A stretch of DNA of 64,000 bases, taken from assembly GCF_002160825.1 (NCBI RefSeq), contig NZ_NFLI01000004.1:62001-126000 (forward strand), given 5' to 3'. Source of the DNA: Lachnoclostridium sp. An131. Its GTDB lineage: Bacteria > Bacillota > Clostridia > Lachnospirales > Lachnospiraceae. The notes beneath the pieces were generated by a model. It did no database searches and was not told where the DNA came from. It saw only the letters and a program-made list of their open reading frames with translations. The position numbers were made by a program, and so were the translations under genes. This document shows positions 8,146 through 16,833 of the stretch, piece by piece (within the stretch, counting starts at the first letter, position 1; every line of letters begins with the position of its first letter).

Positions 8146-8173
8146 TGAATAAGGCTGTGTAAAACAGGGCCGC

Positions 8174-8636
8174 TTAACCGGACTCTCCCAGGTGGCTGGA
8201 GTACACATTCAGCGACTGCTCCAGCTGCGCTGCGGCACCCTCCGTATCATCCGCCAGCCCACTCACATCCTGCCAGCCCAGATGAATCTCACTCTTCTGC
8301 CAGCCGGAAAAATAGTTGTCCGCCGCACTCTCATACTCCTCTTCTGAGATAGCGTTCCCGTCCGCATCCTTGCAGCTCACACTCATATCCGGCCATATCG
8401 GAGACGATCACCTCGTATCTGCCATTGCGGTCCAGATCCGCCACCGCATACTGGCACAGCTCGCCCGCGTATTCCAAATCCGGGCACCACTGACTTCTGT
8501 TCTCCGCAATCACCCGCAGCTGCTCATCGACACTCCTGTGCCCGTTCAGGGAATCCAGGTAATCCCAATATTCCTCCTTAACGCTCATGATGGTCTCTAT
8601 GCTGTCCGTATAAGAGTTTTTCATCAGATATTCCGT
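8174..8636 (-). pseudogene. 3' half of disrupted lipoprotein gene, also internally damaged
   Basis: Reading on the minus strand from 8636 gives TEYLMKNSYTDSIETIMS and then DEQLRVIAENRSQW and a calcium-loop-like AVADLDRNGRYEVIVSD. The frame then fails near 8390, and the sequence resumes in another frame as KDADGNAISEEEYESAADNY down to a stop at 8174. There is no start codon, signal peptide or ribosome site of its own. The codons join in frame to the truncated lipoprotein ending at 22506 (...HALL then TEYLMKN), so this is read as the distal part of one gene split by the 13.9-kb insertion. The frame change and apparent short middle suggest a later internal deletion. Confidence 0.72.
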
Positions 8637-8688
8637 CATGATGTAATTTATAAAGGGTGGATTACACCACCGAAAATTACATCATGAC
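8635..8688. repeat. Nested inverted repeat at left edge of the element
   Basis: Fifteen-base perfect arms (8635-8649 GTCATGATGTAATTT and 8674-8688 its complement) enclose a second hairpin GGTGG-ATTACA-CCACC (8656-8671). The structure covers the element boundary and the terminal repeat at 8646-8670, and may be a recombinase-binding site or a cruciform. Confidence 0.8.
8646..8670 (+). repeat. Terminal inverted repeat, left copy
   Basis: This 25-bp stretch begins ATTTATAAAGGG and ends GGATTACACCAC. It matches the reverse complement of 22474-22498 at 20 of 25 positions and lies 9 nt inside the inferred boundary. Confidence 0.7.
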
Positions 8689-8792
8689 TGCGGCTCATTT
8701 GTGGCGAATGAAAAGACCGTTGTGATGAAGGAGGGATGCCCTGCACCTGACCGTAACTGTCAACTCCACACATTCCCACAAAGGAGGCCGTT

Positions 8793-9146
8793 ATGAAACT
8801 GACCTACACCCAATATGGGGATTATCTGATTCCCAATCTCGTATTGTCAGACACAAGGGAGTACCACATCTGCAAATATGGCCGGATGCGCCGTGTCTAT
8901 CTGAAAGACCACCGTCCGGCCCTTTACAGTATCCTGCTGCTCACGGAAAAACTCTTTCCCCATTTGGCAGAGATCGACGCTGCCTGCAAAACCCGGCTGG
9001 ACATCATCGAGACTGCCCTGATGCGCCGGGAAGGCGTGACCGAGGCACTGAAAGCCGCCGATCAGATGGAGTGGGTGCGCCGGAGAAATGGCATCCACAG
9101 CCGGGCAGAAGAAATCGTTCTGCATGAACTTGTGTACGCAGAATAA
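8793..9146 (+). CDS. tnpV: TnpV family transposon protein
   Basis: 117-residue protein matching the TnpV family of Tn4451/Tn4453-type mobilizable transposons. Visible features are the opening MKLTYTQYGDYLIPNL, a central YLKDHRPALYSILLL, and the diagnostic C-terminal block REGVTEALKAADQMEWV followed by RAEEIVLHELVYA. TnpV is not needed for transposition in known elements and its role is uncertain. A strong AAAGGAGGCC ribosome site precedes the ATG. It sits next to the left edge of the element, transcribed inward; the recombinase gene tnpX usually found nearby is missing. Confidence 0.85.
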   Translation: MKLTYTQYGDYLIPNLVLSDTREYHICKYGRMRRVYLKDHRPALYSILLLTEKLFPHLAEIDAACKTRLDIIETALMRREGVTEALKAADQMEWVRRRNGIHSRAEEIVLHELVYAE

Positions 9147-9151
9147 GCAGC

Positions 9152-9196
9152 AATGCCCTCACAGCAAGCCGTATAAGCCTGCCGTGAGGGCATTTT
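9152..9196. terminator. Bidirectional terminator between tnpV and AlbA_2 gene
   Basis: An 11-bp stem (AATGCCCTCAC and GTGAGGGCATT) is followed by TTTTCG on the plus strand, and on the minus strand ends in a short U-containing run. It serves the two convergent genes. Confidence 0.85.
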
Positions 9197-9199
9197 TCG

Positions 9200-10555
9200 T
9201 TATTTCAGCAACTTCCAGTATCCTTTGCGGTCGGAACCGATGCGCTCAATCAAGCCAGCCCCTTTGAGCATTTTTAATCTAAGCGACACGGTTTTCCGGC
9301 TCAGAGACAGGTTTTCGGCAAGGAAAGTCGTTGTGTATGCTGGATCGACGGCAAGGAGATTCAGAATTTTCAGTGATGTCTCATCCAGCGTATCTGTCAC
9401 CTTATCTGTTACCTTTTCTGTCACCCTGCCGGTAACAGAACGGATGACCCGATCTTCCGGTGCGGTGAATTTTATCATAATGTCACCGGGATTGATGGTA
9501 TATTCCGGCTGTGGTACGCCGTCCTTTTCACAAGCAGAGCAGATTTTCTCAATGCCACGTCCCCAGCTCTCAATAAAGCCCGCCAGATAGAACACATGGG
9601 CAATGTTGGGGTTGTAGGGGCTGGAAGCGTGCTTGTTCATCAGGTTTTCCAGCGTCCAGTTTTCCGGCAGGCATCCGCAGTTGGCGATGTACAGCTTATC
9701 TTCGTAGACACTGATCTGGATGGGTACGCCGGATTGGTACTGCTTGTGGCATAAGGCGTTCAGCAAGGCTTCCCGCAGGGCTTCTTCCGGCACAAAGTAC
9801 CGCTCGATCCGCTGCATCCCCTCATACGTGATTTTGGCCCTCATGTACTTGAGATACACCAGCTCCACGATCTTGTCGATCTGTTCCAGAATGGAACCGT
9901 GGATTTCATCCTGATACAGCAAATCCGAGTCTGTCTCAAAATAGCCGATTTTCACATACGCACCCAGCTGCCATTTCTCCGGGTCTTTGCTAAACAGGAG
10001 CATGGCTGCATTGGTCAGATACGGGCCGTTCATCAGGTGCAGCTTTTCCATCAGCACGTCTTTTGGCTCATCCAGCACGCTTCGGTCAATGCGTCCCTTT
10101 TTGGCGGCCCACTGCTTAAAATGAGCCACCGTTTCGTCATCCACATCGTCCAGCGAAAAAGCCGGTAGCGGCAGATTGTCCCAGGTAGCACCCCGCTTGC
10201 GCATGAGGAAGGCCTCCAGCGCCGGGCCGGTCAGAATCTGCCGGGTGCTGCCGCTGCGGTAGTAGTAGACGCCCTTGCAGGAGATGCCGATGGGATACGG
10301 CGGCACGTCGATCTCAATGTATTCCTTGCCGTCCTCGTCCAACAGGTTGACACCGACAATAATGCCCATTGCGTCCCGGATTTTATTGGGAATGTCCTCC
10401 AGCAGCTTGCGGGCGTTAGGCAGGCCCACGACATTCCCTTCGTCATCGCAGCCGATATAGATTTTGCCGCCCTGCGCGTTGGCGTAGCCGCAGATCCATT
10501 CGAGATATTCGTCCTTCCACTTGCTTTTCCATTCCGTATTCTGGCTCTCAGGCAT
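9200..10555 (-). CDS. AlbA_2 (Schlafen-like) ATP-binding/regulatory protein
   Basis: 451-residue protein with an N-terminal AlbA_2 domain: a TEWKSKWKDEYLEWICGYANAQGG-type opening, then KIYIGCDDEGNVVGL and YYYRSGSTRQILTGPALEAFL. The centre is a GHKL-like region (EALREALLNALCHKQY, YIANCGCLPENW, FIESWGRGIEKICSACEKDG). The C-terminal winged helix (residues about 385-450) has SLKILNLLAVDPAYTTTFLAENLSLSRKTVSLRLKML-like features. It was formerly called RecG-like; probably a DNA-binding regulator or element-maintenance factor. I choose ATG 10555, whose first bases overlap the previous stop (ATGCCTGA); 10567 is possible. Last gene of a three-gene operon. Confidence 0.85.
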   Translation of the reverse strand: MPESQNTEWKSKWKDEYLEWICGYANAQGGKIYIGCDDEGNVVGLPNARKLLEDIPNKIRDAMGIIVGVNLLDEDGKEYIEIDVPPYPIGISCKGVYYYRSGSTRQILTGPALEAFLMRKRGATWDNLPLPAFSLDDVDDETVAHFKQWAAKKGRIDRSVLDEPKDVLMEKLHLMNGPYLTNAAMLLFSKDPEKWQLGAYVKIGYFETDSDLLYQDEIHGSILEQIDKIVELVYLKYMRAKITYEGMQRIERYFVPEEALREALLNALCHKQYQSGVPIQISVYEDKLYIANCGCLPENWTLENLMNKHASSPYNPNIAHVFYLAGFIESWGRGIEKICSACEKDGVPQPEYTINPGDIMIKFTAPEDRVIRSVTGRVTEKVTDKVTDTLDETSLKILNLLAVDPAYTTTFLAENLSLSRKTVSLRLKMLKGAGLIERIGSDRKGYWKLLK

Positions 10556-11468
10556 TTTCGTCACCATCCTGTTCTTTCTGTTTTCCCCGGCTTTTATAAA
10601 CATTATACTGGTTTTTGCACCGTGCGCTGCAAAAAACGGCGTTGGCGCGGCTGCTCATAAACACCTTCTGGCAGTGCTTGCACAGCCGCAGCGGTCTTGC
10701 CTCGTCCACCAGCATGAAGCTGAACATCATCTGGATACCCAGCAAAAGCGAGTGGAAGTCCCAGTAAATCGTCGGCTTTTCCAGCAGCTCGATGTGGTAG
10801 CTGGGCGCGATCCCGCCAAAGGCCGCCATCGCCTTGCGGTACAGGTTCCGAGTTCCCTCATCGATGGAATCGTAATCGTGGTAATACAAAATGGAAGTCG
10901 TCAGCGTGAAGGCCCAGTCCTTGAGCTGCTGGGCGATCCAATCGTAGGGTTCCGCATATTCACGTTGGAAGCTCATCGTTTTCGCCATTGGCTCGTCGGC
11001 AAAGGTCATGGTCAGCGCGATCATCGTGCGGTCATTTGAAACCGTCCAGTCAGATTCCACGCCCTTTTTCACCATGTCCAGTTGCTCAAAGGGATAGAAC
11101 AGCGCCAGATAATCCTCCGTCTCCATCGTCTCTGCCTTGATGAAGTGATTCTTCGGCAGGTAAACAGCCTCGTAATCCATGAAAGACGGCGTGGTGGGCA
11201 GCGCCGTCATCAAGCCCAGCAGGCCGTACTTTGTGACAAATTCCAGAATGGCCGTTTCCACGTCCACATCTTTCCTGCGGCCCATCATCAGCATCCCCAC
11301 ATTAAGCGCGTCCAGCACCATACCGGGCATCTCCTTCATGGGGTTATACACATCGGGCTTCGCGTCTTTCGCCGGTGTGACGTACCGCTTTCCATCAGCG
11401 GCGGTTTTCAGCTCATAGCGGTCATACCGCACCCAATGAGAACGGGACTGTTCAAACAGATTCTTCAT
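10548..11468 (-). CDS. Hypothetical protein with C-terminal zinc ribbon
   Basis: About 306 residues and not recognised beyond its C-terminus. There CKHCQKVF, a 10-residue gap and CSARCKNQY form a CxxC...CxxxC zinc ribbon like that of CGNR/ABATE-type regulators or DUF6076-like proteins. The rest is soluble with aromatic-rich stretches (YNPMKEMPGMVLDALNVGMLMM, TTSILYYHDYDSIDEG). The start is ATG 11468 after GAGG; a TTG at 11489 is less likely. It lies 11 nt after the DUF6429 stop and overlaps the AlbA_2 gene by 8 nt, so the three are one coupled operon. Confidence 0.7.
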   Translation of the reverse strand: MKNLFEQSRSHWVRYDRYELKTAADGKRYVTPAKDAKPDVYNPMKEMPGMVLDALNVGMLMMGRRKDVDVETAILEFVTKYGLLGLMTALPTTPSFMDYEAVYLPKNHFIKAETMETEDYLALFYPFEQLDMVKKGVESDWTVSNDRTMIALTMTFADEPMAKTMSFQREYAEPYDWIAQQLKDWAFTLTTSILYYHDYDSIDEGTRNLYRKAMAAFGGIAPSYHIELLEKPTIYWDFHSLLLGIQMMFSFMLVDEARPLRLCKHCQKVFMSSRANAVFCSARCKNQYNVYKSRGKQKEQDGDENA

Positions 11469-11479
11469 GCCACCGTTCC

Positions 11480-11746
11480 TCACTTCCAATCGTCAATACC
11501 ATACTTTTCGAGTAGCGACTGGGCGTATTCCTTGCCCGTTTCGGTCAAATAAACGCTCTTGCTCCTGCGGCTACCCTGACGGATCAAATCTTCATCGTCC
11601 AGTCCATTCAGCACATCAAAATCGTAACCTTTCCAGGCATAGAAGTGTTTGGCTTCCGCGAACTTTTCCCGTTCGCAAAAACGGGAAAGATAAATCAACA
11701 TCATGGTCAGTTCTTTCATGGCCTGCTTTGCTTCGGTATGTTCCAT
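11480..11746 (-). CDS. DUF6429 family small protein
   Basis: 88-residue protein similar to DUF6429 proteins common on clostridial mobile elements. It reads AMKELTMMLIYLSRF, then a FYAWKGYDFDVLNGLDDEDLI core and a basic SRRSKSVYLTETGKEYAQSLLEKYGI tail that looks like a small winged helix. A good AGAAGGAGGG ribosome site precedes the ATG. First gene of the operon with the zinc-ribbon and AlbA_2 proteins. Molecular role unknown; DNA binding is plausible from the tail. Confidence 0.75.
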   Translation of the reverse strand: MEHTEAKQAMKELTMMLIYLSRFCEREKFAEAKHFYAWKGYDFDVLNGLDDEDLIRQGSRRSKSVYLTETGKEYAQSLLEKYGIDDWK

Positions 11747-11790
11747 GAATACCCTCCTTCTACCATGTAATCTTACTTCATAGTTTTATA

Positions 11791-12028
11791 TTACTCGCTG
11801 CCCTTGCCGCCGTCAAGGGCGGCTTTTTTCCTGCGCCGTTTGGTCTTGTTCTCCCGGCGTATCACAGCGTCTTTTCCCTTTTCCCCAAGCAACGCAGCAT
11901 ATTCCTCCATAAACTGCCGCTCCCGCAGCGTCAGGCTTTTGCCTTCATCCTGCATCTGACACAGATGGGCATACAACTTCTTTTGCAGTTTCTTTCGGAT
12001 GGTGTTGCGCACCTTGCGGATCTCTGCG
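11791..12028 (-). pseudogene. 5'-truncated small basic protein gene
   Basis: The minus-strand frame reads EIRKVRNTIRKKLQKKLYAH, SLTLRERQFMEEYAALLGEKG and a lysine/arginine-rich end (KTKRRRKKAALDGGKGSE). The only upstream ATG (12078) lies in DNA that encodes the relaxase on the other strand, so the natural N-terminus is probably missing and a junction lies near 12028. Not recognised as a named family; the composition suggests a nucleic-acid-binding accessory protein of the element. Confidence 0.5.
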
Positions 12029-13045
12029 CGGTGGAACAGCGAAGAACAGCTGCTTGCCTGGAGGGAGGCGTGGGCCACAGCGGCGAACCGCTGCCTGGAG
12101 CTGGCCGGTCACGACAGCCGCATCGATCACCGCAGCCATGCCGAGCGTGGCCTGGAGGAACGACCTACGATCCACGAGGGCGTAGTTGCCAGAGCCATGG
12201 AGAAAAAAGGTATTATCTTTGACCGGTGTGAACTGAACCGGCAGATCAAGGCGGACAATGCCTTGCTCCGGGAGCTGAGGGGACAGGTCAAAAAGCTGGC
12301 TCAGACAGTCAAAAATACCATCCCGGCACTTGCCGAGGCCATGGAGAATCTGCGTAAAAATCTGCTGCTGTTCTGTTATCAGCTGGGGTATCTCCGCAAG
12401 GGCAAGGAACGCCTGAACGCTTCGCTGAATACGTTGCGCCCTGCCCTCACGCAGTACAATCAGCTGGCAAAGGACATACGGAATAAGATGAAAGAACGCC
12501 GCAGTCTGCTCTCCGAGAAAAAGTCATTCCCTGCTGTCCATGTGTTCCGGCACCGGGAACTGGCGGCTAAAATTGCGGCGCTGACAGAGGATCTGGAGGA
12601 ACTGCGTTCGGAAAAGAATCTGCTTCTGGCGTCGCTGGCATATTCCGAGGAAAATGCTGCCGATCAATTCCCTAAAGACATCGCTGCCATGGAGCAGAAC
12701 CTGAAACGACTGGAAGAACAGGAGCAGAAATATTCCGCTGAGTTGGATGCTGCCCTGAATGAGTATGCCGGGCTTCGGGAGCAGGCCCACGGCTTCGACC
12801 CGGTGCAGCTGCATGAAGCAAGGCATGCCATCCGCCCCGGCAAGGAGCAGGAAGCGGAGAACCGGGTACAGCAGGTTTACGGCGAGAAGTACAGCCCGCT
12901 TTTGATGTTTGACAGCAAAAAGGCGGTTTCTCGGATGCTGAATGAAGATATAGAACAGCAGGCAGTACGGAGAATGGTGCGGCAGGCGCAGAAAGAGCAC
13001 CCGATTTTTAAGTCAAAAAAAGATGATAAGGGACAGGAGCGGTGA
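12029..13045 (+). pseudogene. MobA/MobL family relaxase, C-terminal remnant
   Basis: The plus-strand frame from RWNSEEQLLAWREAW through LELAGHDSRIDHRSHAERGLEE-type residues and TIHEGVVARAMEKKG is the end of a MobA/MobL relaxase domain, followed by a long coiled-coil tail (about residues 70-300). The catalytic N-terminus (tyrosine and HxH metal site, expected in about 250 upstream residues) is absent; upstream DNA belongs to an opposite-strand gene, so a deletion or rearrangement has removed it. An ATG at 11999 could start a 348-residue product with ten unrelated first residues. The remnant shows that the element was once mobilizable. Confidence 0.8.
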
Positions 13046-13070
13046 TGCCATTTCTGTCCCTTATCTTTTG
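13025..13070 (+). terminator. Terminator after relaxase remnant
   Basis: A 12-bp stem GATAAGGGACAG/CTGTCCCTTATC is followed by TTTTGTTATT on the plus strand; the left arm lies in the last codons of the remnant. Confidence 0.85.
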
Positions 13071-13097
13071 TTATTGGTTATAGGTTTACCGTATACA

Positions 13098-13140
13098 GCG
13101 CAGACAGCTATCCCGCTTGGCGCAACACATCCGTCTGCGC
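13098..13140. repeat. Inverted repeat between relaxase remnant and kdp-side genes
   Basis: Eight-base arms GCGCAGAC and GTCTGCGC are separated by 27 nt. It is not followed by a U tract on either strand. It could be a leftover recombination or nicking site, or coincidental. Confidence 0.35.
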
Positions 13141-13180
13141 TATTGATTTAGGGAAAACATAACAGTAAGTCGTGTTAAAA

Positions 13181-14071
13181 TCAGACATTTAACGGGAATA
13201 GAAGTTTGAGAAAAACGCGCTGGGCGTTTTGCTCGCTGTTAAAACTGAAGTATCGCTTCTCGCCGCTCCCATCGTATAGCTCAAACTCTGATTCGGATAT
13301 TTTCAAGGCGTACTCCAGTTGGTTCAGGGCTACATATACGGCCAGCTCCCATTCGATTCGGTCGTTCAGCTCCTGTGCGAAAATTCTGTCATAGATCCAT
13401 GCAAATTCCTCATAATCAATTCCATTTTCCAGGAATTGCAGCCAGAGTCCGACCTTCTGCGGGAAGGATAACACGTCCAGGTAGTCCTGCTGTTCCTGAT
13501 CTTCTGACAGATTCCCATAACAGTAGCAGGTACTCTGATGTAACCACGGGATGTACTCCCGTTCAAATGCCTCGCACAGATCCCAATCTGCCACAAGAAT
13601 CCCGCTCTGCCAGTCCATATGCTGACAGAGCAAGTTCACCATCGCAGCGTCCTCTGTGTCGGCACATTCAATCCGCAGGCAGAGAGAACGGATGCTGTCC
13701 GCATAGCAGCCTGAGATTGTTTTTTGAACCGCATAGAATTTTCCGTTTTGCTGGTCCAGCAACAATGCTGCCGTTTCCTGTGAAGAAAGTTCTGTGCCAA
13801 AGATGCCGATTTTCCATTTTGGTCGGAGAGCGATCAGATACCCGCCGAATGTCTGCCAGAAATCCTGCTCGGAAAACGCAAAATTGCGAAAAAGGATATA
13901 GAGGCTATGCGCATCTTTTTTAATTCCAACGCTGGTGACCGGCATAGCCTGCGCCCAGGTGCAAAGGTCGCACAGAAATTGCAGCAGGAGTTTCCGTGTA
14001 ATGTTACCCTTAAAATCGGGAACGGGGATTTCTTCCCGTTGCGATTCTTTAAAATAGTGCATCTCCTCCAT
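13181..14071 (-). CDS. Hypothetical protein co-transcribed with kdp genes
   Basis: 296-residue soluble protein with no signal peptide or membrane segment and no motif I can name. It is rich in aromatic and acidic residues (CDLCTWAQAMPVTSVGIKK, WQTFGGYLIALRPKWKIGIF, EEFAWIYDRIFAQELNDRIEWE) and has several cysteines in its middle (SGCYADSIRSLCLRIEC). The start at 14071 follows AGAGGTGG at ideal spacing, 15 nt after the kdpC stop, so it is probably on the same mRNA. It may be element cargo or a potassium-linked accessory protein; no function is proposed. Confidence 0.7.
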   Translation of the reverse strand: MEEMHYFKESQREEIPVPDFKGNITRKLLLQFLCDLCTWAQAMPVTSVGIKKDAHSLYILFRNFAFSEQDFWQTFGGYLIALRPKWKIGIFGTELSSQETAALLLDQQNGKFYAVQKTISGCYADSIRSLCLRIECADTEDAAMVNLLCQHMDWQSGILVADWDLCEAFEREYIPWLHQSTCYCYGNLSEDQEQQDYLDVLSFPQKVGLWLQFLENGIDYEEFAWIYDRIFAQELNDRIEWELAVYVALNQLEYALKISESEFELYDGSGEKRYFSFNSEQNAQRVFLKLLFPLNV

Positions 14072-14086
14072 AGCCGTCCACCTCTG

Positions 14087-14740
14087 TCACAGGATTCCCA
14101 TCCGCTGTGCGATCTCGATATTGATTTTGAGCACATTGACAGTCTCCTCGCCAAAGACGCCAAAGACTTTGCCCTGGGTATTTTCTGACACGATATCTTC
14201 GATCTCTTCCTCTGTAAGCCCGGACGCTTCAGCGATCCGGGGGATCTGTATTTCGGCGGAAGCCGGGGAAATGTGCGGATCCAGGCCGGAACCGGAGGCC
14301 GTCAGCAAATCGGTGGGGATATCCTCCCGCTTTACGCCGGGATTTTTCTCCAGAAATGCCTTGATGTCCGCCTCCACGCGTTCGGCCAGCGCCGGATTGG
14401 TCGCCGCGTAATTGTTGGAACCGGAACCGATTCCGGGAAATTCCGTGCCGTCATTGTAGTACAGCTTCCCATCCTCCCCTTCCACATATACATTGTAATG
14501 ATACGCAGAGGGACGGCTCCACATATAATAATCCTCGGTAAATTCCTGGCCGACATATTCCGCGCCTACCGTTTGCCCGTTGACCGTGAGAAGATTCCCG
14601 CCTGCCTGGTGAGGGAAAATCAGGGCGGACAGCCCTGTCAGCAGGCAGGGGAACAGCAGGCCGCAGACCAGCATCAGAATAACCGTAACGCCGATTGTTT
14701 GACGTGCGCTATGTAATATACGTTTAACAGATTCTTTCAT
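14087..14740 (-). CDS. kdpC: Potassium-transporting ATPase subunit C
   Basis: Membrane-anchored accessory subunit of the high-affinity K+ pump KdpFABC. 217 residues with a single N-terminal transmembrane helix (about residues 14-38, IGVTVILMLVCGLLFPCLLTGL) and an external domain ending in the family blocks LLTASGSGLDPHISPASA and VFGEETVNVLKINIEI. It follows kdpB by 17 nt with ribosome site AAAGGTGG. The length and the conserved DPHISPASA block leave little doubt. It lies inside the proposed mobile element. Confidence 0.97.
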   Translation of the reverse strand: MKESVKRILHSARQTIGVTVILMLVCGLLFPCLLTGLSALIFPHQAGGNLLTVNGQTVGAEYVGQEFTEDYYMWSRPSAYHYNVYVEGEDGKLYYNDGTEFPGIGSGSNNYAATNPALAERVEADIKAFLEKNPGVKREDIPTDLLTASGSGLDPHISPASAEIQIPRIAEASGLTEEEIEDIVSENTQGKVFGVFGEETVNVLKINIEIAQRMGIL

Positions 14741-14757
14741 CCCATATCCACCTTTCT

Positions 14758-16821
14758 TTAAAAACCAACCACACCGATTGCCGTAAGCATCGGAGCAATC
14801 AACGTATCAATAATCTTGATTCCGACAAACGGCGTGATGACGCCGCCAAGGCCATAAATCAGCATATTCCGTGCCAGCAGTCGCCCGGAGGACATAGGCC
14901 GGTATTTTACGCCCTTCATGGCCAGGGGAATCAGGCAGGGGATAATGATGGCGTTAAAGATCAGTGCTGACAAAATCGCACTGTAGGGCGTCGCCAGGTG
15001 CATGATGTTCAAAACGCTCAACTGCGGGATCGCCATCATAAACATGGCGGGAATAATGGCAAAATATTTTGCAATGTCATTGGCGATGGAGAAAGTCGTC
15101 AGGCTGCCTCGCGTAATCAGAAGCTGCTTACCAATCTCCACGACCTCCAGAATCTTCGTGGGATCGGAGTCCAGATCCACCATATTGGCAGCTTCTTTGG
15201 CCGCGGTGGTGCCGCTGTTCATGGCAAGGCCCACATTCGCCTGCGCCAGCGCGGGCGCGTCGTTGGTGCCGTCGCCGGTCATGGCAACGATTTTGCCCTC
15301 TGCCTGCTCTTTTTTGATGATGTCAATCTTATCTTCCGGCTTGCATTCAGCAATAAAACCGTCCACGCCCGCTTCTTTGGCGATAGTCGCTGCGGTCAGC
15401 GGATTGTCGCCGGTACACATAATGGTCTTGATGCCAATGGCGCGCAGGCGCTCAAATCGCTCCACCATGCCGGGCTTCACAGTGTCTTTCAGATAGATAA
15501 CACCCAGAATTCGGTTGTTTTCACAGACCGTCAGCGGCGTACCGCCAAGGCTGGAAATTTTGTCAACCTGCTCATGCAGGTCGGCGGGGATCGTACCGCC
15601 CATAGACTTTACATACTGCTCAATGGCTTCGGCCGCCCCCTTTCGTACTTTTGTGCCGTCGGGCAGGTCCACGCCGCTCATCCGGGTCTGCGCAGTAAAT
15701 TCAATATATGCAGCGCCCGCCGCGTCCTGGCTCGTATCGCCCAGATGACGAGCAAGCTCCAATGTGGACTTGCCCTCTGGGGTATCGTCATGCAAGCTTG
15801 TCAGGGCGGCGCAGCGGATCAGTTCGCTGCGGGAGGCGCCTCCCACGGGGAAGAAATCGGCGGCCAGGCGGTTGCCGTAGGTGATGGTGCCGGTTTTATC
15901 CAGAATCATGGTGTCCACATCGCCGCAGGCCTCCACAGCCTTGCCGGACATAGCGATGACATTGAACCGGGTCACGCGGTCCATACCTGCAATGCCGATG
16001 GCGGAAAGCAGGCCGCCAATGGTCGTCGGGATCAGGCATACGCAAAGAGCGATCAGGGTAGAAGTTTGCAGCTGTACGCCGGAATACAGTCCAATCGGAT
16101 ACAGCGTTACGATAACGATCAGAAAAATGATGGTCAAAGAGACCAAAAGCGTATTCAGCGCGATTTCGTTGGGCGTCTTTTTTCGGGAAGCGCCTTCGAC
16201 CAGAGCGATCATGCGGTCAAGAAAGCTGCTGCCCGGGTCAGAGGTGATGCGGATTTTCAGCCAGTCGGATACGATCGTTGTGCCGCCGGTCACGGAACAG
16301 AAATCGCCGCCGGATTCCCGCACCACCGGAGCGGACTCACCCGTGATGGCCGACTCGTCTACCGAAGCGATGCCCTCAATAACCTCTCCGTCGCCGGGGA
16401 TGATCTCGCCCGCCTTCACCATGACGACATCGCCTTTTTTCAATTCGCTGGACAGAACTGTTTTCTCCGTGCCGTCCTCCAGCAGCAGACGGGCCTGTGT
16501 ATCCTTCTGCGTCTTTTTCAGACTGGCGGCTTGCGCTTTGCCCCGTCCTTCCGCCACTGATTCTGCGAAGTTTGCGAACAGGACGGTGACAAACAGCACC
16601 GCACAGACGATCATATTGTATGCTCTCAAATTTGTACCCGAACTGACATCCCCAAAAAGGCCCGGGAAAAATGAAAGTACAAATGTGATAAAGAAGCCGA
16701 TTTCCACAACAAACATGACGGGATTTTTCATCATGTAAACAGGATTCAGCTTTGTAAAGGAGCCGATAACTGCTTGGCGTAAAATTGCAGGCGTGACCAG
16801 CTTCTGATTCCTTTTGCTCAT
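14758..16821 (-). CDS. kdpB: Potassium-transporting P-type ATPase subunit B
   Basis: Catalytic subunit that hydrolyses ATP to drive K+ uptake. 687 residues. Visible P-type ATPase motifs are TGESAPV in the actuator domain, the phosphorylation site [10 protein letters not shown] (about residue 310), and the hinge [18 protein letters not shown]. Several hydrophobic spans lie at the N-terminus ([16 protein letters not shown]), centre ([19 protein letters not shown]) and C-terminus. It begins 12 nt after the kdpA stop with AAGGAGG overlapping that stop. Full length, no key residue missing. Confidence 0.98.
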   Translation of the reverse strand: MSKRNQKLVTPAILRQAVIGSFTKLNPVYMMKNPVMFVVEIGFFITFVLSFFPGLFGDVSSGTNLRAYNMIVCAVLFVTVLFANFAESVAEGRGKAQAASLKKTQKDTQARLLLEDGTEKTVLSSELKKGDVVMVKAGEIIPGDGEVIEGIASVDESAITGESAPVVRESGGDFCSVTGGTTIVSDWLKIRITSDPGSSFLDRMIALVEGASRKKTPNEIALNTLLVSLTIIFLIVIVTLYPIGLYSGVQLQTSTLIALCVCLIPTTIGGLLSAIGIAGMDRVTRFNVIAMSGKAVEACGDVDTMILDKTGTITYGNRLAADFFPVGGASRSELIRCAALTSLHDDTPEGKSTLELARHLGDTSQDAAGAAYIEFTAQTRMSGVDLPDGTKVRKGAAEAIEQYVKSMGGTIPADLHEQVDKISSLGGTPLTVCENNRILGVIYLKDTVKPGMVERFERLRAIGIKTIMCTGDNPLTAATIAKEAGVDGFIAECKPEDKIDIIKKEQAEGKIVAMTGDGTNDAPALAQANVGLAMNSGTTAAKEAANMVDLDSDPTKILEVVEIGKQLLITRGSLTTFSIANDIAKYFAIIPAMFMMAIPQLSVLNIMHLATPYSAILSALIFNAIIIPCLIPLAMKGVKYRPMSSGRLLARNMLIYGLGGVITPFVGIKIIDTLIAPMLTAIGVVGF

Positions 16822-16833
16822 GGTAATTCCTCC

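Noticed and set aside
14998-16560. 520-codon plus-strand frame opposite kdpB
   Set aside because: Antisense of the conserved P-type ATPase; no ribosome site or recognisable domain.
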